A stretch of 64,000 bases of DNA from Bufo bufo (GCF_905171765.1 NC_053397.1:5412946-5476945), one strand, 5' to 3'; shown: positions 19,956-33,401, counted from the first letter of the stretch. Notes: generated by a model from the sequence alone, not told the origin. Program-made: numbers and translations.

Positions 19956-22900
19956 CAGAAATGAGGAGGAGATGTACGAGGTGCATCACTGTGGAGAGTA
20001 CAGGTAGGATGGTAGACAGAGATGAGGGAGGAGATGTAGGAGGTGCAGCACTGTGGAGAGTACAGGTAGGATGGTAGACAGAGATGAGGAGGAGATGTAG
20101 GAGGTGCAGCACTGTGGAGAGTACAGGTAGGATGGTAGACAGAGATGAGGAAGGAGATGTAGGGGGTACAGCACTGTGGAGAGTACAGGTAGGATGGTAG
20201 ACAGAGATGAGGAGGAGATGTAGGAGGTGCAGCACTGTGGAGAGCACAGGTAGGATGGTAGACAGAGATGAGGAGGAGATGTAGGAGGTGCAGCACTGTG
20301 GAGAGTACAGGTAGGATGGTAGACAGAGATGAGGAGGAGATGTAGGGGGTGCAGCACTGTGGAGAGTACAGGTAGGATGGTAGACAGAGATGAGGAGGAG
20401 ATGTAGGAGTGCAGCACTGTGGAGAGCATGGGTAGGATGGTAGACAGAGATGAGGAGGAGATGTAGGAGGTGCAGCACTGTGGAGAGCACAGGTAGGATG
20501 GTAGACAGAGATGAGGAGGAGATGTAGGGGTGCAGCACTGTGGAGAGTACAGGTAGGATGGTAGACAGAGATGAGGAGGAGATGTAGGAGGTGCAGCACT
20601 GTGGAGAGTACAGGTAGGATGGTAGACAGAGATGAGGAGGAGATGTAGGGGGTGCAGCACTGTGGAGAGCACAGGTAGGATGGTAGACAGAGATGAGGGA
20701 GGAGATGTAGGAGGTGCAGCACTGTGGAGAGTACAGGTAGGATGGTAGACAGAGATGAGGAGGAGATGTAGGGGGTGCAGCACTGTGGAGAGTACAGGTA
20801 GGATGGTAGACAGATGAGGAGGAGATGTAGGAGGTGCAGCACTGTGGAGAGCACAGGTAGGATGGTAGACAGAGATGAGGGAGGAGATGTAGGGAGTGCA
20901 GCACTGTGGAGAGTACAGGTAGGATGGTAGACAGAGCTGAGGAGGAGATGTAGGAGGTGCAGCACTGTGGAGAGTACAGGTAGGATGGTAGACAGAGATG
21001 AGGAGGAGATGTAGGAGGTGCAGCACTGTGGAGAGCACAGGTAGGATGGTAGACAGAGATGAGGAGGAGATGTAGGGGGTGCAGCACTGTGGAGAGCACA
21101 GGTAGGATGGTAGACAGAGATGAGGAGGAGATGTAGGAGGTGCAGCACTGTGGAGAGCACAGGTAGGATGGTAGACAGAGATGAGGAGGAGATGTAGGGA
21201 GTGCAGCACTGTGGAGAGTACAGGTAGGATGGTAGACAGAGATGAGGAGGAGATGTAGGGGGTGCAGCACTGTGGAGAGCACAGGTAGGATGGTAGACAG
21301 AGATGAGGAGGAGATGTAGGAGGTGCAGCACTGTGGAGAGCACAGGTAGGATGGTAGACAGAGATGAGGAGGAGATGTAGGAGGTGCAGCACTGTGGAGA
21401 GTACAGGTAGGATGGTAGACAGAGATGAGGAGGAGATGTAGGAGGTGCAGCACTGTGGAGAGTACAGGTAGGATGGTAGACAGAGATGAGGAGGAGATGT
21501 AGGGGGTGCAGCACTGTGGAGAGTACAGGTAGGATGGTAGACAGAGATAAGGAGGAGATGTAGGAGGTGCAGCACTGTGGAGAGCACAGGTAGGATGGTA
21601 GACAGAGATGAGGGAGGAGATGTAGGAGGTGCAGCACTGTGGAGAGTACAGGTAGGATGGTAGACAGAGATGAGGAGGAGATGTAGGGGGTGCAGCACTG
21701 TGGAGAGTACAGGTAGGATGGTAGACAGATGAGGAGGAGATGTAGGAGGTGCAGCACTGTGGAGAGCACAGGTAGGATGGTAGACAGAGATGAGGGAGGA
21801 GATGTAGGGAGTGCAGCACTGTAGAGAGCACAGGTAGGATGGTAGACAGAGATGAGGAGGAGATGTAGGAGGTGCAGCACTGTGGAGAGCACAGGTAGGA
21901 TGGTAGACAGAGATGAGGAGGAGATGTAGGAGGTGCAGCACTGTGGAGAGTACAGGTAGGATGGTAGACAGAGATGAGGAGGAGATGTAGGGGGTGCAGC
22001 ACTGTGGAGAGTACAGGTAGGATGGTAGACAGATGAGGAGGAGATGTAGGAGGTGCAGCACTGTGGAGAGCACAGGTAGGATGGTAGACAGAGATGAGGG
22101 AGGAGATGTAGGGAGTGCAGCACTGTAGAGAGCACAGGTAGGATGGTAGACAGAGATGAGGAGGAGATGTAGGAGGTGCAGCACTGTGGAGAGCACAGGT
22201 AGGATGGTAGACAGAGATGAGGAGGAGATGTAGGGGGTACAGCACTGTGGAGAGTACAGGTAGGATGGTAGACAGAGATGAGGAGGAGATGTAGGGGGTG
22301 CAGCACTGTGGAGAGCACAGGTAGGATGGTAGACAGAGATGAGGGAGGAGATGTAGGGAGTGCAGCACTGTGGAGAGTACAGGTAGGATGGTAGACAGAG
22401 CAGAGGAGGAGATGTAGGAGGTGCAGCACTGTGGAGAGTACAGGTAGGATGGTAGACAGAGATGAGGAGGAGATGTAGGGGTGCAGCACTGTGGAGAGTA
22501 CAGGTAGGATGGTAGACAGAGATGAGGAGGAGATGTAGGAGGTGCAGCACTGTGGAGAGTACAGGTAGGATGGTAGACAGAGATGAGGAGGAGATGTAGG
22601 GGGTGCAGCACTGTGGAGAGCACAGGTAGGATGGTAGACAGAGATGAGGGAGGAGATGTAGGAGGTGCAGCACTGTGGAGAGCACAGGTAGGATGGTAGA
22701 CAGAGATGAGGAGGAGATGTAGGAGGTGCAGCACTGTGGAGAGCACAGGTAGGATGGTAGACAGAGATGAGGGAGGAGATGTAGGAGGTGCAGCACTGTG
22801 GAGAGTACAGGTAGGATGGTAGACAGAGATGAGGAGGAGATGTAGGAGGTGCAGCACTGTGGAGAGTACAGGTAGGATGGTAGACAGAGATGAGGAGGAG

Positions 22901-25900
22901 ATGTAGGAGGTGCAGCACTGTGGAGAGTACAGGTAGGATGGTAGACAGAGATGAGGAGGAGATGTAGGAGGTGCAGCACTGTGGAGAGCACAGGTAGGAT
23001 GGTAGACAGATATGAGGAGGAGATGTGGGAGGTGCAGCACTGTGGAGAGCACAGGTAGGATGGTAGACAGATAAGGAGGAGATGTAGGAGGTGCAGCACT
23101 GTGGAGAGTACAGGTAGGATGGTAGACAGATATGAGGAGGAGATGTAGGAGGAGCAGCACTGTGGAGAGCACAGGTAGGATGGTAGACAGAGATGAGGAG
23201 GAGATGTAGGAGGTGCAGCACTGTGGAGAGTACAGGTAGGATGGTAGACAGAGATAAGGAGGAGATGTAGGGGGTGCAGCACTGTGGAGAGTACAGGTAG
23301 GATGGTAGACAGAGATGAGGAGGAGATGTAGGAGGTGCAGCACTGTGGAGAGCACAGGTAGGATGGTAGACAGAGATGAGGAGGAGATGTAGGAGGTGCA
23401 GCACTGTGGAGAGCACAGGTAGGATGGTAGACAGAGATGAGGGAGGAGATGTAGGAGGTGCAGCACTGTGGAGAGCACGGGTAGGATGGTAGACAGATGA
23501 GGAGGAGATGTAGGGGGAGCAGCACTGTGGAGAGCACAGGTAGGATGGTAGACAGAGATGAGGAGGAGATGTAGAGGTGCAGCACTGTGGAGAGCACAGG
23601 TAGGATGGTAGACAGAGATGAGGAGGAGATGTAGGAGGTGCAGCACTGTGGAGAGCACAGGTAGGATGGTAGACAGAGATGAGGAGGAGATGTAGGAGGT
23701 GCAGCACTGTGGAGAGTACAGGTAGGATGGTAGACAGAGATGAGGAGGAGATGTAGGAGGTGCAGCACTGTGGAGAGCACAGGTAGGATGGTAGACAGAT
23801 ATGAGGAGGAGATGTGGGAGGTGCAGCACTGTGGAGAGCACAGGTAGGATGGTAGACAGAGATGAGGAGGAGATGTAGGAGGTGCAGCACTGTGGAGAGC
23901 ACAGGTAGGATGGTAGACAGAGATGAGGGAGGAGATGTAGGGGGTGCAGCACTGTGGAGAGTACGGGTAGGAGGTAGACAGAGATGAGGAGGAGATGTAG
24001 GAGGTGCAGCACTGTGGAGAGCACAGGTAGGATGGTAGACAGAGATGAGGAGGAGATGTAGGAGGTGCAGCACTGTGGAGAGCACAGGTAGGATGGTAGA
24101 CAGAGATGAGGAGGAGATGTAGGGGGTGCAGCACTGTGGAGAGCACAGGTAGGATGGTAGACAGAGATGAGGAGGAGATGTAGGGGGTGCAGCACTGTGG
24201 AGAGTACAGGTAGGATGGTAGACAGAGATGAGGAGGAGATGTAGGGGGTGCAGCACTGTGGAGAGTACAGGTAGGATGGTAGACAGAGATGAGGAGGAGA
24301 TGTAGGAGGTGCAGCACTGTGGAGAGTACAAGTAGGATGGTAGACAGAGATGAGGGAGGAGATGTAGGAGGTGCAGCACTGTAGAGAGTACAGGTAGGAT
24401 GGTAGACAGAGATGAGGAGGAGATGTAGGAGGTGCAGCACTGTGGAGAGCACGGGTAGGATGGTAGACAGAGATGAGGAGGAGATGTAGGAGGTGCAGCA
24501 GCACTGTGGAGAGTACAGGTAGGATGGTAGACAGAGATGAGGAGGAGATGTAGGGGGGCAGCACTGTGGAGAGTACAGGTAGGATGGTAGACAGAGATGA
24601 GGAGGAGATGTAGGAGGTGCAGCACTGTGGAGAGCACAGGTAGGATGGTAGACAGAGATGAGGGAGGAGATGTAGGAGGTGCAGCACTGTGGAAAGTACA
24701 GGTAGGATGGTAGACAGAGATGAGGAGGAGATGTAGGAGGTGCAGCACTGTGGAGAGCACAGGTAGGATGGTAGACAGAGATGAGGAGGAGATGTAGGGG
24801 TGCAGCACTGTGGAGAGTACAGGTAGGATGGTAGACAGAGATGAGGAGGAGATGTAGGAGGTGCAGCACTGTGGAGAGCACAGGTAGGATGGTAGACAGA
24901 TATGAGGAGGAGATGTAGGAGGTGCAGCACTGTGGAGAGCACAGGTAGGATGGTAGACAGAGATGAGGAGGAGATGTAGGAGGTGCAGCACTGTGGAGAG
25001 TACAGGTAGGATGGTAGACAGAGATGAGGAGGAGATGTAGAGGTGCAGCACTGTGGAGAGTACAGGTAGGATGGTAGACAGAGATGAGGAGGAGATGTAG
25101 GAGGTGCAGCACTGTGGAGAGCACAGGTAGGATGGTAGACAGAGATGAGGAGGAGATGTAGGAGGTGCAGCACTGTGGAGAGCACAGGTAGGATGGTAGA
25201 CAGAGATGAGGAGGAGATGTAGGAGGTGCAGCACTGTGGAGAGCACAGGTAGGATGGTAGACGGAGATGAGGGAGGAGATGTAGGGGGTGCAGCACTGTG
25301 GAGAGTACAGGTAGGATGGTAGACAGAGATGAGGAGATGTAGTGGGTGCAGCACTGTGGAGAGCACAGGTAGGATGGTAGACAGAGATGAGGAGGAGATG
25401 TAGGAGGTGCAGCACTGTGGAGAGTACAAGTAGGATGGTAGACAGAGATGAGGGAGGAGATGTAGGAGGTGCAGCACTGTGGAGAGTACAGGTAGGATGG
25501 TAGACAAAGATGAGGAGGAGATGTAGGAGGTGCAGCACTGTGGAGAGCACATGTAGGATGGTAGACAGATATGAGGAGGAGATGTAGGAGGTGCAGCACT
25601 GTGGAGAGCACAGGTAGGATGGTAGACAGAGATGAGGAGGAGATGTAGGAGGTGCAGCACTGTGGAGAGCACATGTAGGATGGTAGACAGATATGAGGAG
25701 GAGATGTAGGAGGTGCAGCACTGTGGAGAGTACAGGTAGGATGGTAGACAGAGATGAGGAGGAGATGTAGGAGGTGCAGCACTGTGGAGAGCACATGTAG
25801 GATGGTAGACAGATATGAGGAGGAGATGTAGGAGGTGCAGCACTGTGGAGAGCACAGGTAGGATGGTAGACAGAGATGAGGAGGAGATGTAGGAGGTGCA

Positions 25901-28900
25901 GCACTGTGGAGAGTACAGGTAGGATGGTAGACAGAGATGAGGAGGAGATGTAGGGGGTGCAGCACTGTGGAGAGTACAGGTAGGATGGTAGACAGAGATG
26001 AGGAGGAGATGTAGGAGGTGCAGCACTGTGGAGAGCACAGGTAGGATGGTAGACAGAGATGAGGGAGGAGATGTAGGAGGTGCAGCACTGTGGAGAGCAC
26101 GGGTAGGATGGTAGACAGAGATGAGAAGGAGATGTAGGAGGTGCAGCACTGTGGAGAGCACGGGTAGGATGGTAGACAGAGATGAGGAGGAGATGTAGGA
26201 GGTGCAGCACTGTGGAGAGCACAGGTAGGATGGTAGACAGAGATGAGGAGGAGATGTAGGAGGTGCAGCACTGTGGAGAGCACAGGTAGGATGGTAGACA
26301 GAGATGAGGAGGAGATGTAGGAGGTGCAGCACTGTGGAGAGCACAGGTAGGATGGTAGACAGAGATGAGGAGGAGATGTAGGGGGTGCAGCACTGTGGAG
26401 AGTACAGGTAGGATGGTAGACAGAGATGAGGAGGAGATGTAGGAGGTGCAGCACTGTGGAGAGTACAGGTAGGATGGTAGACAGAGATGAGGAGGAGATG
26501 TAGAAGGTGCAGCACTGTGGACAGCACAGGTAGGATGGTAGACAGATGAGGAGGAGATGTAGGAGGTGCAGCACTGTGGAGAGCACAGGTAGGATGGTAG
26601 ACAGAGATGAGGAGGAGATGTAGGAGGTGCAGCACTGTGGAGAGCACAGGTAGGATGGTAGACAGAGATGAGGAGGAGATGTAGGGGGTGCAGCACTGTG
26701 GAGAGTACAGGTAGGATGGTAGACAGAGATGAGGAGGAGATGTAGGGGGTGCAGCACTGTGGAGAGCACAGGTAGGATGGTAGACAGAGATGAGGAGGAG
26801 AGGTAGGAGGTGCAGCACTGTGGAGAGTACAGGTAGGATAGTAGACAGAGATGAGGAGGAGATGTATGAGGTGCAGCACTGTGGAGAGTACAGGTAGGAT
26901 GGTAGACAGAGATGAGGAGGAGATGTAGGGAGTGCAGCACTGTGGAGAGCAGGGGTAGGATGGTAGACAGAGATGAGGAGGAGATGTAGGGGTGCAGCAC
27001 TGTGGAGAGTACAGGTAGGATGGTAGACAGAGATGAGGAGGAGATGTAGGGGGTGCAGCACTGTGGAGAGCACAGGTAGGATGGTAGACAGAGATGAGGA
27101 GGAGATGTAGGAGGTGCAGCACTGTGGAGAGCACAGGTAGGATGGTAGACAGAGATGAGGAGGAGATGTAGGAGGTGCAGCACTGTGGAGAGTACAAGTA
27201 GGATGGTAGACAGAGATGAGGAGGAGATGTAGGAGGTGCAGCACTGTGGAGAGTACAGGTAGGATGGTAGACAGTGATGAGGAGGAGATGTAGGGGGTGC
27301 AGCACTGTGGAGAGCACAGGTAGGATGGTAGACAGTGATGAGGAGGAGATGTAGGGGGTGCAGCACTGTGGAGAGTACGGGTAGGATGGTAGACAGAGAT
27401 GAGGAGGAGATGTAGGAGGTGCAGCACTGTGGAGAGCACAGGTAGGATGGTAGACAGAGATGAGGAGGAGATGTAGGAGGTGCAGCACTGTGGCGAGCAC
27501 AGGTAGGATGGTAGACAGAGATGAGGAGGAGATGTAGGAGGTGCAGCACTGTGGAGAGTACAGGTAGGATGGTAGACAGAGATGAGGAGGAGATGTAGGA
27601 GGTGCAGCACTGTGGAGAGCACAGGTAGGATGGTAGACAGAGATGAGGAGGAGATGTAGGAGGTGCAGCACTGTGGCGAGCACAGGTAGGATGGTAGACA
27701 GAGATGAGGAGGAGATGTAGGAGGTGCAGCACTGTGGAGAGTACAGGTAGGATGGTAGACAGAGATGAGGGAGGAGATGTAGGAGGTGCAGCACTGTGGA
27801 GAGTACAGGTAGGATGGTAGACAGAGATGAGGAGGAGATGTAGGAGGTGCAGCACTGTGGAGAGTACAAGTAGGATGGTAGACAGAGATGAGGAGGAGAT
27901 GTAGGAGGTGCAGCACTGTGGAGAGTACAGGTAGGATGGTAGACAGATATGAGGAGGAGATGTAGGAGGTGCAGCACTGTGGAGAGTACAGGTAGGATGG
28001 TAGACAGAGATGAGGAGGAGATGTAGGAGGTGCAGCACTGTAGAGAGCACAGGTAGGATGGTAGACAGTGATGAGGAGGAGATGTAGGGGGTGCAGCACT
28101 GTGGAGAGCACAGGTAGGATGGTGGACAGAGATGAGGAGGAGATGTAGGAGGTGCAGCACTGTGGAGAGCACAGGTAGGATGGTAGACAGAGATGAGGAG
28201 GAGATGTAGGAGGTGCAGCACTGTGGAGAGCACAGGTAGGATGGTAGACAGAGATGAGGAGGAGATGTAGGAGGTGCAGCACTGTGGAGAGTACAGGTAG
28301 GATGGTAGACAGAGATGAGGAGGAGATGTAGGAGGTGCAGCACTGTGGAGAGCACAGGTAGGATGGTAGACAGAGATAAGGAGGAGATGTAGGAGGTGCA
28401 GCACTGTGGAGAGTACAGGTAGGATGGTAGACAGTGATGAGGAGGAGATGTAGGGGGTGCAGCACTGTGGAGAGTACGGGTAGGATGGTAGCCAGAGATG
28501 AGGAGGAGATGTAGGAGGTGCAGCACTGTGGAGAGCACAGGTAGGATGGTAGACAGAGATGAGGAGGAGATGTAGGAGGTGCAGCACTGTGGAGAGTACA
28601 GGTAGGATGGTAGACAGAGATGAGGAGGAGATGTAGGAGGTGCAGCACTGTGGGGAGTACAGGTAGGATGGTGGACAGAGATGAGGAGGAGATGTAGGAG
28701 GTGCAGCACTGTGGAGAGCACAGGTAGGATGGTAGACAGAGATGAGGAGGAGATGTAGGAGGTGCAGCACTGTGGAGAGCACAGGTAGGATGGTAGACAG
28801 AGATGAGGAGGAGATGTAGGAGGTGCAGCACTGTGGAGAGTACAGGTAGGATGGTAGACAGAGATGAGGAGGAGATGTAGGAGGTGCAGCACTGTGGAGA

Positions 28901-29390
28901 GTACAGGTAGGATGGTAGACAGAGATGAGGAGGAGATGTAGGAGGTGCAGCACTGTGGAGAGCACAGGTAGGATGGTAGACAGAGATGAGGAGGAGATGT
29001 AGGAGGTGCAGCACTGTGGAGAGCACAGGTAGGATGGTAGACAGAGATGAGGAGGAGATATAGGGGTGCAGCACTGTGGAGAGTACAGGTAGGATGGTAG
29101 ACAGAGATGAGGAGGAGATGTAGGGGGTGCAGCACTGTGGAGAGCACAGGTAGGATGGTAGACAGAGATGAGGAGGAGATGTAGGAGGTGCAGCACTGTG
29201 GAGAGCACAGGTAGGATGGTAGACAGAGATAAGGAGGAGATGTAGGAGGTGCAGCACTGTGGAGAGTACAGGTAGGATGGTAGACAGAGATGAGGAGGAG
29301 ATGTAGGAGGTGCAGCACTGTGGAGAGCACGGGTAGGATGGTAGACAGAGATGAGGGAGGAGATGTAGGGGGTGCAGCACTGTGGAGAGC
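19956..29390. repeat. 61-bp minisatellite, about 155 copies
   Basis: A 9.4-kb array of a 61-bp unit containing GATGAGGAGGAGATGTAGGA, GGTGCAGCACTGTGGAGAG and ACAGGTAGGATGGTAGACAG. Frequent variants are GAGTACAGG/GAGCACAGG, GTAGGAGG/GTAGGGGG, GAGGGAGGAG (one extra G), ACAGATGAGG (two bases shorter) and AGATATGAGG. Read on the minus strand the unit has no stop in any frame. With a length of 61 it therefore creates three nearly coextensive frames of about 3,160-3,175 residues (Cys/Ser/His/Pro/Leu-rich, such as LLISVYHPTCTLHSAAPPTS). These are artefacts of the repeat. Confidence 0.97.
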
Positions 29391-29960
29391 TTTGGGGGTT
29401 AACCATATTCTGTGGTGGATGGGCAACCTGCGAAGTGACTGGCACAGAGGCATTGGTGTTGCGGGTAGACAGATAGATGAGCCTGGCTGCTGCATTTAGG
29501 ACAGACTGAAGAGGCGAGGATTTAGTGAGAGAATGACAGATTAGTGATCAGTTACAGTAGTCAAGACAAGAATGAATCAAAGCAACAACAAGAGTTTTGA
29601 ACGTTTCTCATTGTAAGAAAAGGGCGGATTATGGAGATGTTCATGAGGTGCAGATGACATGAGTGTGCAAGTGATTGCATATGGGGAAGCAAAGGAAAGA
29701 TCTGAGTCAAACTTGGCCCTAAGACAGCAGGCCTGGTGGTAGTGCCACACACTGAGATGGAGATATCGGGTTTAGGTAGATGGCGGAAAGACAAGAAGTC
29801 CAATTTTTGAGAGATTCTGTTTCAGATATAGAGAGGACAAGATGTAAGAGACAGTGGACAGTCACTGGTGTTCTGAAGTAAGGCAGGGGTGACGTCACGA
29901 GTATAATTTAATTAGGTATTATCTGCATAGAGATGGTACTGGAAAAAAAATCTGCTGATG
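29391..29960. mobile_element. Dispersed repeat, right part
   Basis: Continues the element interrupted by the 61-bp array: GGCACAGAGGCATTGGTGTT, GAGCCTGGCTGCTGCATTTA, CAGTTACAGTAGTCAAGACA. The array unit blends into this sequence (CTGTGGAGAGC then TTTGGGGGTT), so the unit is apparently an internal segment of the element that was amplified in place. No intact coding region. Confidence 0.5.
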
Positions 29961-30249
29961 GTCTGTCTGAAAGGGGCTGTGTAGAAAAACTGTGGCTGTA
30001 CAGACAAAAGTCAGGACCTAGGACTGAACCATAAAGAAGCCCAAAATCAAGAGGTTGAGGAGAAGTAGAGCTAGAAAATAATACAGTAGACTGAAGGAGC
30101 TGTCAGAGAGATCGGAGGAAACCAGGACACAGCAGGTCAATAAAGTGGAACATGGTGAGGAGGAGATGGGAGATTAAAGCAGGTCAGTAGTTAGTAGCAT
30201 AGGTGCTCAAGAGATGTAGTGGGGTTACAATAGAAAGTTGGAGAGACTG
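29961..30249. other. Tail of the dispersed repeat or unassigned DNA
   Basis: Purine-rich sequence without a gene. The boundary of the preceding repeat cannot be fixed from this window. Confidence 0.4.
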
Positions 30250-31543
30250 AAAAGATGTCAGAAGATAAATAGAGGATAAATATTCTAGTTAGGTGACTAA
30301 TGACAGCTAATCGCCCAAAAACTGAAAAAACTATGGCTCTTAGACTATAGAGACACTAAAACATTTTTTTTGTTTTAAAAATGAAATCATTGTGTAAAAC
30401 TTACATAAATAAAAAAAAATGTATACATATTAGGTATCGCCGCGTCCGTGACAACCTGCTCTATAAAATTACCACATGATCTAACCTGTCAGATGAATGT
30501 TGTAAATAACAAAAAAAAAGGTGCCAAAAAAGGTATTTCTTGTTGTCTTGCCTCACAAAAAGTGTAATATAGAGCAACCAAAAATCATATGTACCCTAAA
30601 CTAGTACCAACAAAACTGCCACCCTATCCCGTAGTTTCTAAAATGGGGTAATTTTTTTGGAGTTTCTACTCTTGGGGTGCATCAGGGGGGCTTCAAATGG
30701 GACATGGTGTCAAAAAAAACAGTCCAGCAAAATCTGCCTTCCAAAAACCGTATGGCATTCCTTTCCTTCTGCGCCCTGCCGTGTGCCCGTACAGCAGTTT
30801 ATGACCACATATGGGGTGTTTCTGTAAACTACAGAATCAGGGCCATAAATAATGAGTTTTGTTTGGCTGTTAACCCTTTGTAACTGGAAAAAAAAATATT
30901 AAAATGGAAAATCTGCCAAAAAAGTGAAATTTTGAAATTGTATCTCTATTTTCCATTAAATCTTGTGCAACACCTAAAGGGTTAACAAAGTTTGTAAAAT
31001 CAGTTTTGAATACCTTGAGGGGTGTAGTTTATAGAATGGGGTCATTTTTGGCCGGTTTATATTATGTAAGCCTCGCAAAGTGACTTCAGACCTGTAGTGG
31101 TCCCTAAAAATTGGGTTTTTGTAAATTTCAGAAAAATTTCAAGATTTGCTTCTAAACTTCTAAGTCTTGTAACATCCCCAAAAAATAAAATATCATTCCC
31201 AAAATAATTCAAACATGAAGTAGACATATGGGGAATGTAAAGTCATCACAATTTTTGGGGGTATTACTATGTATTACAGAAGTAGAGAAACTGAAACTTA
31301 GAAATTTGCAAATTTTTAAAAATTTTGGGTAAATTAGGTATTTTTTTATGCAAAAAAATTTTTTTTTTTACTTCATTTTACCAGTGTCATGAAGTACAAT
31401 AGGTGACGAAAAAACTATCTCAGAACGGCCTGGATAAGTCAAAGCGTTTTAAAGTTATCAGCACTTAAAGTGACACTGGTCAGATTTCCAAAAAATGGCC
31501 TGGTCCTTAAGGTGAAATAAGGCTGTGTCCTTAAGGGGTTAAG
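30250..31543. mobile_element. DNA-transposon-like dispersed repeat, one end missing
   Basis: Sequence such as TATCGCCGCGTCCGTGACAA, AAATGGGGTAATTTTTTTGG, GAGGGGTGTAGTTTATAGAA and the right end GTGTCCTTAAGGGGTTAA is familiar as a high-copy amphibian repeat. The TTAAGGGGTTAA terminus suggests a TTAA-targeting, non-autonomous DNA element. I do not find the matching inverted end at the left. It is non-coding: the open frame 30677-30883 has no domain. It abuts and truncates the envelope region of the provirus to its right. Confidence 0.6.
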
Positions 31544-32035
31544 GATATGCCAGCCACTATACTCTGCCCCAGTGACATCCTCAGGACTCAGAACCCCTTC
31601 CTTGGTACACAACACCATGGTAGTGTTGGCTTCCACTTGCTTGTAAGGGTGCAAGTGAGGGTCCCTAGACACCCATCTTAAAGATTTGATAGGTGTAGGA
31701 TCTGAGTCTTGAAAATGTCTGAATTCCTTGAGGCAGAGGGCATGTAAGTCATGTTGTGTGGCAGACACATTCTCCACTGGGGTATAATGTTGAATTACAC
31801 CTTTGGCAAAACCCTCCCTCTGGAAACCATACAGATACCACTGTCCCGGTGTGAAGGAGAAGTTCTCGTATGGTTCCAGGATTTTGCCATCCAAACATTC
31901 CACCATTAAAAGACCGGGTTTACTAATTGATATGTTGGCCATACCATTATTAACTCCCAGGCCCTCCCCCGAAGCGGCTAAGCCTGGCATTATCATGCTT
32001 ACCACCAGTGTCACAAGTGGAGATGTGCCATGTTC
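31544..32035 (-). pseudogene. Envelope-like N-terminal fragment of the provirus
   Basis: A minus-strand frame of about 155 element-derived residues follows the integrase region. It begins with a hydrophobic stretch (PLVTLVVSMIMPGLAAS) that could be a signal peptide. It has four N-glycosylation sequons (NIS, NFS, NVS, NTT) and scattered cysteines, as expected of a secreted surface subunit. I see no diagnostic fusion peptide or transmembrane anchor, because the frame is cut by the dispersed repeat at 31543. The residues after HIL in the open frame come from that repeat. The start codon is uncertain: a stop lies just upstream, and such genes normally use a spliced message. Envelope identity is inferred from position and glycosylation pattern. 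Confidence 0.5.
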
Positions 32036-32059
32036 AGAGGATCTCTAAATGTTTTCTGG

Positions 32060-33391
32060 CTAGTCAGAACCTTGGCGAGTCTCCCTCCCGTGATCTGTCA
32101 ATTCAATGTAAATGTAATCAGTATTCATGGATCCACCATTGACCCACCAACCCCCCCTCCCCCTCACCCAACTCTAAGCGAGTACATGTTATTGAGTTGG
32201 GGAGGCTTGGGTGGCCTTGGTCTGGTCGATATGGATCCACAAAACTTCCTGCCGTCTACATGATTTTTTCTTGGTTGTCATCGGCCTTTGCACCTTCAAC
32301 ATTGTGTCACCCATTACTTCAAGGACCTGATAGGGTCCTTACCAGTTTGAGTCCCACGAACCGGTCCGACTGAAGATTTTTACCTTCACCAGCTCTCCTA
32401 CGGAGGGCACGGTGTCTCCCCCTGTAGATACGGTTTGTGCAGCCGTATCGCTGCATGAGGCAATAATTCTTTCAGGTTCTGTTGAACCTGTTGGAGAAAC
32501 ATGTCTCTAGCGATGGCGTTCTTCACTGGTTCTGAAACTAGAGGTTCATTGGGCAGGCATAGTGGCATTTTGCGTCCTTGCGTCCGGTCATGAGTTCAAA
32601 TGGTGTGATACTGGTAGCCTCGGTAGCTCGGATTCCCATTAGCATGGCTGGCAGAGAGGTTACCCATGAGGAACCCTTCTCCAGTAGCGCTTTGGAAAGT
32701 CGTGTCTTAATGGTCCGGTTTATCCGCTCCACGATGCCCGCAGACTGAGGGTGGTAAGGCACATGAAACCTTTGCTTTATGTCTAAAAGACCACAAAGTA
32801 CTTTAATTTCCTTACCTGTGAAATGGCTTCCTCTATCTGACTCTATCACTCTGGGATACCCCATCGTGACAGAATCTGTTCCCAGAGAACACAGGCAGTA
32901 GTTGTAGCTGAATCGTTGACCGTGGGGATGGCTTCTACCCATTTAGAAAAGACATCCACTACCACCTGTGCATAATGACAGTTACCACTTCCTGTTGGTA
33001 AAGGTCCGATAAAATCTATTTGTATTGCGGACCATGGACCATCTGCAGGAGGAACTCGCTGCAACACCGGCTTCAGGGCTGACGCCCTTGGGTTAACCTG
33101 AGCACATACCAGGCACTGTTGTGTAACTTCCTCTACTGTATTGGACATTCCCGGCCAGTATAATTTGTCTCTCAAGAGAGACAAGAGTTTATCCTGACCA
33201 AGGTGTCCAAACAGTTGGTGGTTCAAGCTCATTAGCTCTGCTTGCAGATGCTGCGGAACTGCGGGAAGAGGAAGTTGCTGTTTATCGGTATCGTAACACA
33301 GGATCCCTTGCTGTGTTGACCAGGAATGCTGTGGAGATGTAAGTTGTGTCATTAGAAGAGGATCTTTGGCTTGTTCCTCCTCAAATGACAC
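32060..33391 (-). pseudogene. Integrase of the provirus, frameshifted
   Basis: Minus strand. The N-terminal zinc-binding HHCC motif is visible (LNHQLFGHLGQ ... CLVCAQ). The core follows with the first catalytic Asp in IQIDFIGPLPTG; then, in a different frame (from 32942), come the second Asp in VIESDRGSHFTG and the Glu in PQSAGIVERINR. All three DDE residues are recognisable, but a frameshift near 32850-32940 separates the first from the other two. The C-terminal SH3-like part continues to about 32230 (VGELVKVKIFSRTGSWDSNW) and has an in-frame TAA near 32343. The enzyme would insert viral DNA into chromosomes; this copy is broken. Confidence 0.85.
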
Positions 33392-33401
33392 CGGGCCTTT
33401 T

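Noticed and set aside
19895..29495. Three minus-strand open frames of about 3,160-3,175 residues
   Set aside because: They are translations of a 61-bp repeat in all three frames; equal openness in every frame and perfect periodicity argue for an artefact, not a protein.
30677..30883. 68-residue open frame in the dispersed repeat
   Set aside because: It lies within a high-copy non-coding repeat and has no domain.
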